From: Merluccius polli
Taxonomy: Eukaryota > Chordata > Actinopteri > Gadiformes > Merlucciidae
DNA: 64,000 nt
Assembly: GCA_030340625.1 (NCBI GenBank)
Contig: JAOPHQ010002856.1
Coordinates: 241,001 to 305,000 of the forward strand
Direction of reading: 5' to 3'
A program made the translations under genes and the position numbers. Below, one piece after another: positions 63,553 to 64,000 of the stretch. How positions within the stretch are numbered: position 1 is the first letter of the stretch; every line of letters starts with the position of its first letter. The notes under the pieces are model-generated. The model was given only the letters and a program-made list of their open reading frames with translations. It was not told the origin of the DNA and did no database searches.

Positions 63553-64000
63553 AGACAAGTCACATAAAAATGTTTCTTTTGAGATGCGTTCACGACTGAC
63601 AACACACACACACACAAACAATAAACCCTGTACGACTCTCTTTTGGCTTCCGACACTCACAGAGACACACGTACACACGCACGTACACATATCACAGTGT
63701 TACGCTATTTTGTCGACCGCTTAGAGGGCACACGTTTACTACAGTGTCAAATTCACACAGAGAAAATAAACAAAAACAAGGTTCAGGCACAAAATCACGT
63801 GGAGTTGAGTTACAACCAAACGAAAACCCAACATTGTAGCAAAACTACCACACCAACCAACTCAACACAGGGATATATGTAAGAATGATAATCATGACAA
63901 AACAAAGAGAGACTAATCAAAAACAAAAGCGTGGAGGCAGAATAATCTCCATGCATCCAAAATGGATGGACTAGTACATTCCCAATAGGTAATTTGTTCA
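61700..64000. other. Unassigned, possible 3' UTR of a further - strand gene
   Basis: No coding exon recognised. AATAAA on the - strand at 61804-61809 and long AT-rich sequence upstream of it would fit a long 3' UTR whose gene lies beyond 64000. CA repeats lie at 62857-62962 and 63518-63551. GTAGGAATTCTGGTAA (63190) and its near-complement (63398) form a short inverted pair. Confidence 0.3.

Overview
The window looks like nuclear DNA of a teleost fish. It holds split vertebrate genes with GT-AG introns, long CA/GT and TA microsatellites in introns, Tc1/mariner, hAT-like, L2-like and SINE-like repeats, and CpG-rich promoters. No bacterial, organellar or viral gene organisation was seen. Gene models were built by reading exons and splice sites by eye; no alignment or database search was run.

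Layout. 1-5.1 kb: the 3' half of dnajc8 (+ strand); one intron carries two adjacent, almost identical, intact Tc1-like DD36E transposons. 5.5-7.9 kb: a convergent three-exon gene on the - strand for a 165-residue basic protein ending in a CaaX-like motif, not recognised. 8.6-12.1 kb: a roughly 3.5-kb repeat with long inverted ends, an internal 34-bp minisatellite, a 28-bp palindrome, tRNA-like pieces and a LINE fragment. 13.7-24.35 kb: clk2 (- strand, 12 coding exons, 525 residues). 24.6-36.2 kb: setdb1 (- strand, 18 coding exons, 1015 residues). 34.4-40.3 kb: foldback and minisatellite-bearing repeats. 40.46-42.06 kb: a candidate small gene (- strand) behind an E2F/CHR-like promoter. 43.3-44.6 kb: a one-coding-exon cortexin-domain microprotein (ctxnd2-like, - strand). 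48.2-60.2 kb: cers2 (- strand, 10 coding exons, 385 residues). 60.4-64 kb: rearranged inverted repeats, an L2-like LINE 3' end and unassigned, possibly 3'-UTR, sequence.

Together. The recognised genes are housekeeping or regulatory: a spliceosome-associated J-protein, an SR-protein kinase, an H3K9 methyltransferase and a very-long-chain ceramide synthase. clk2, setdb1, cers2 and a cortexin-domain gene suggest synteny with human 1q21-q22 (from memory), with all of them here on one strand. The genes are conventional. The unusual content is in the repeats (tandem transposon, mini-satellite-bearing inverted-repeat elements, long intronic hairpin, interleaved inverted repeat) and in two or three small protein genes that automated annotation can easily miss.
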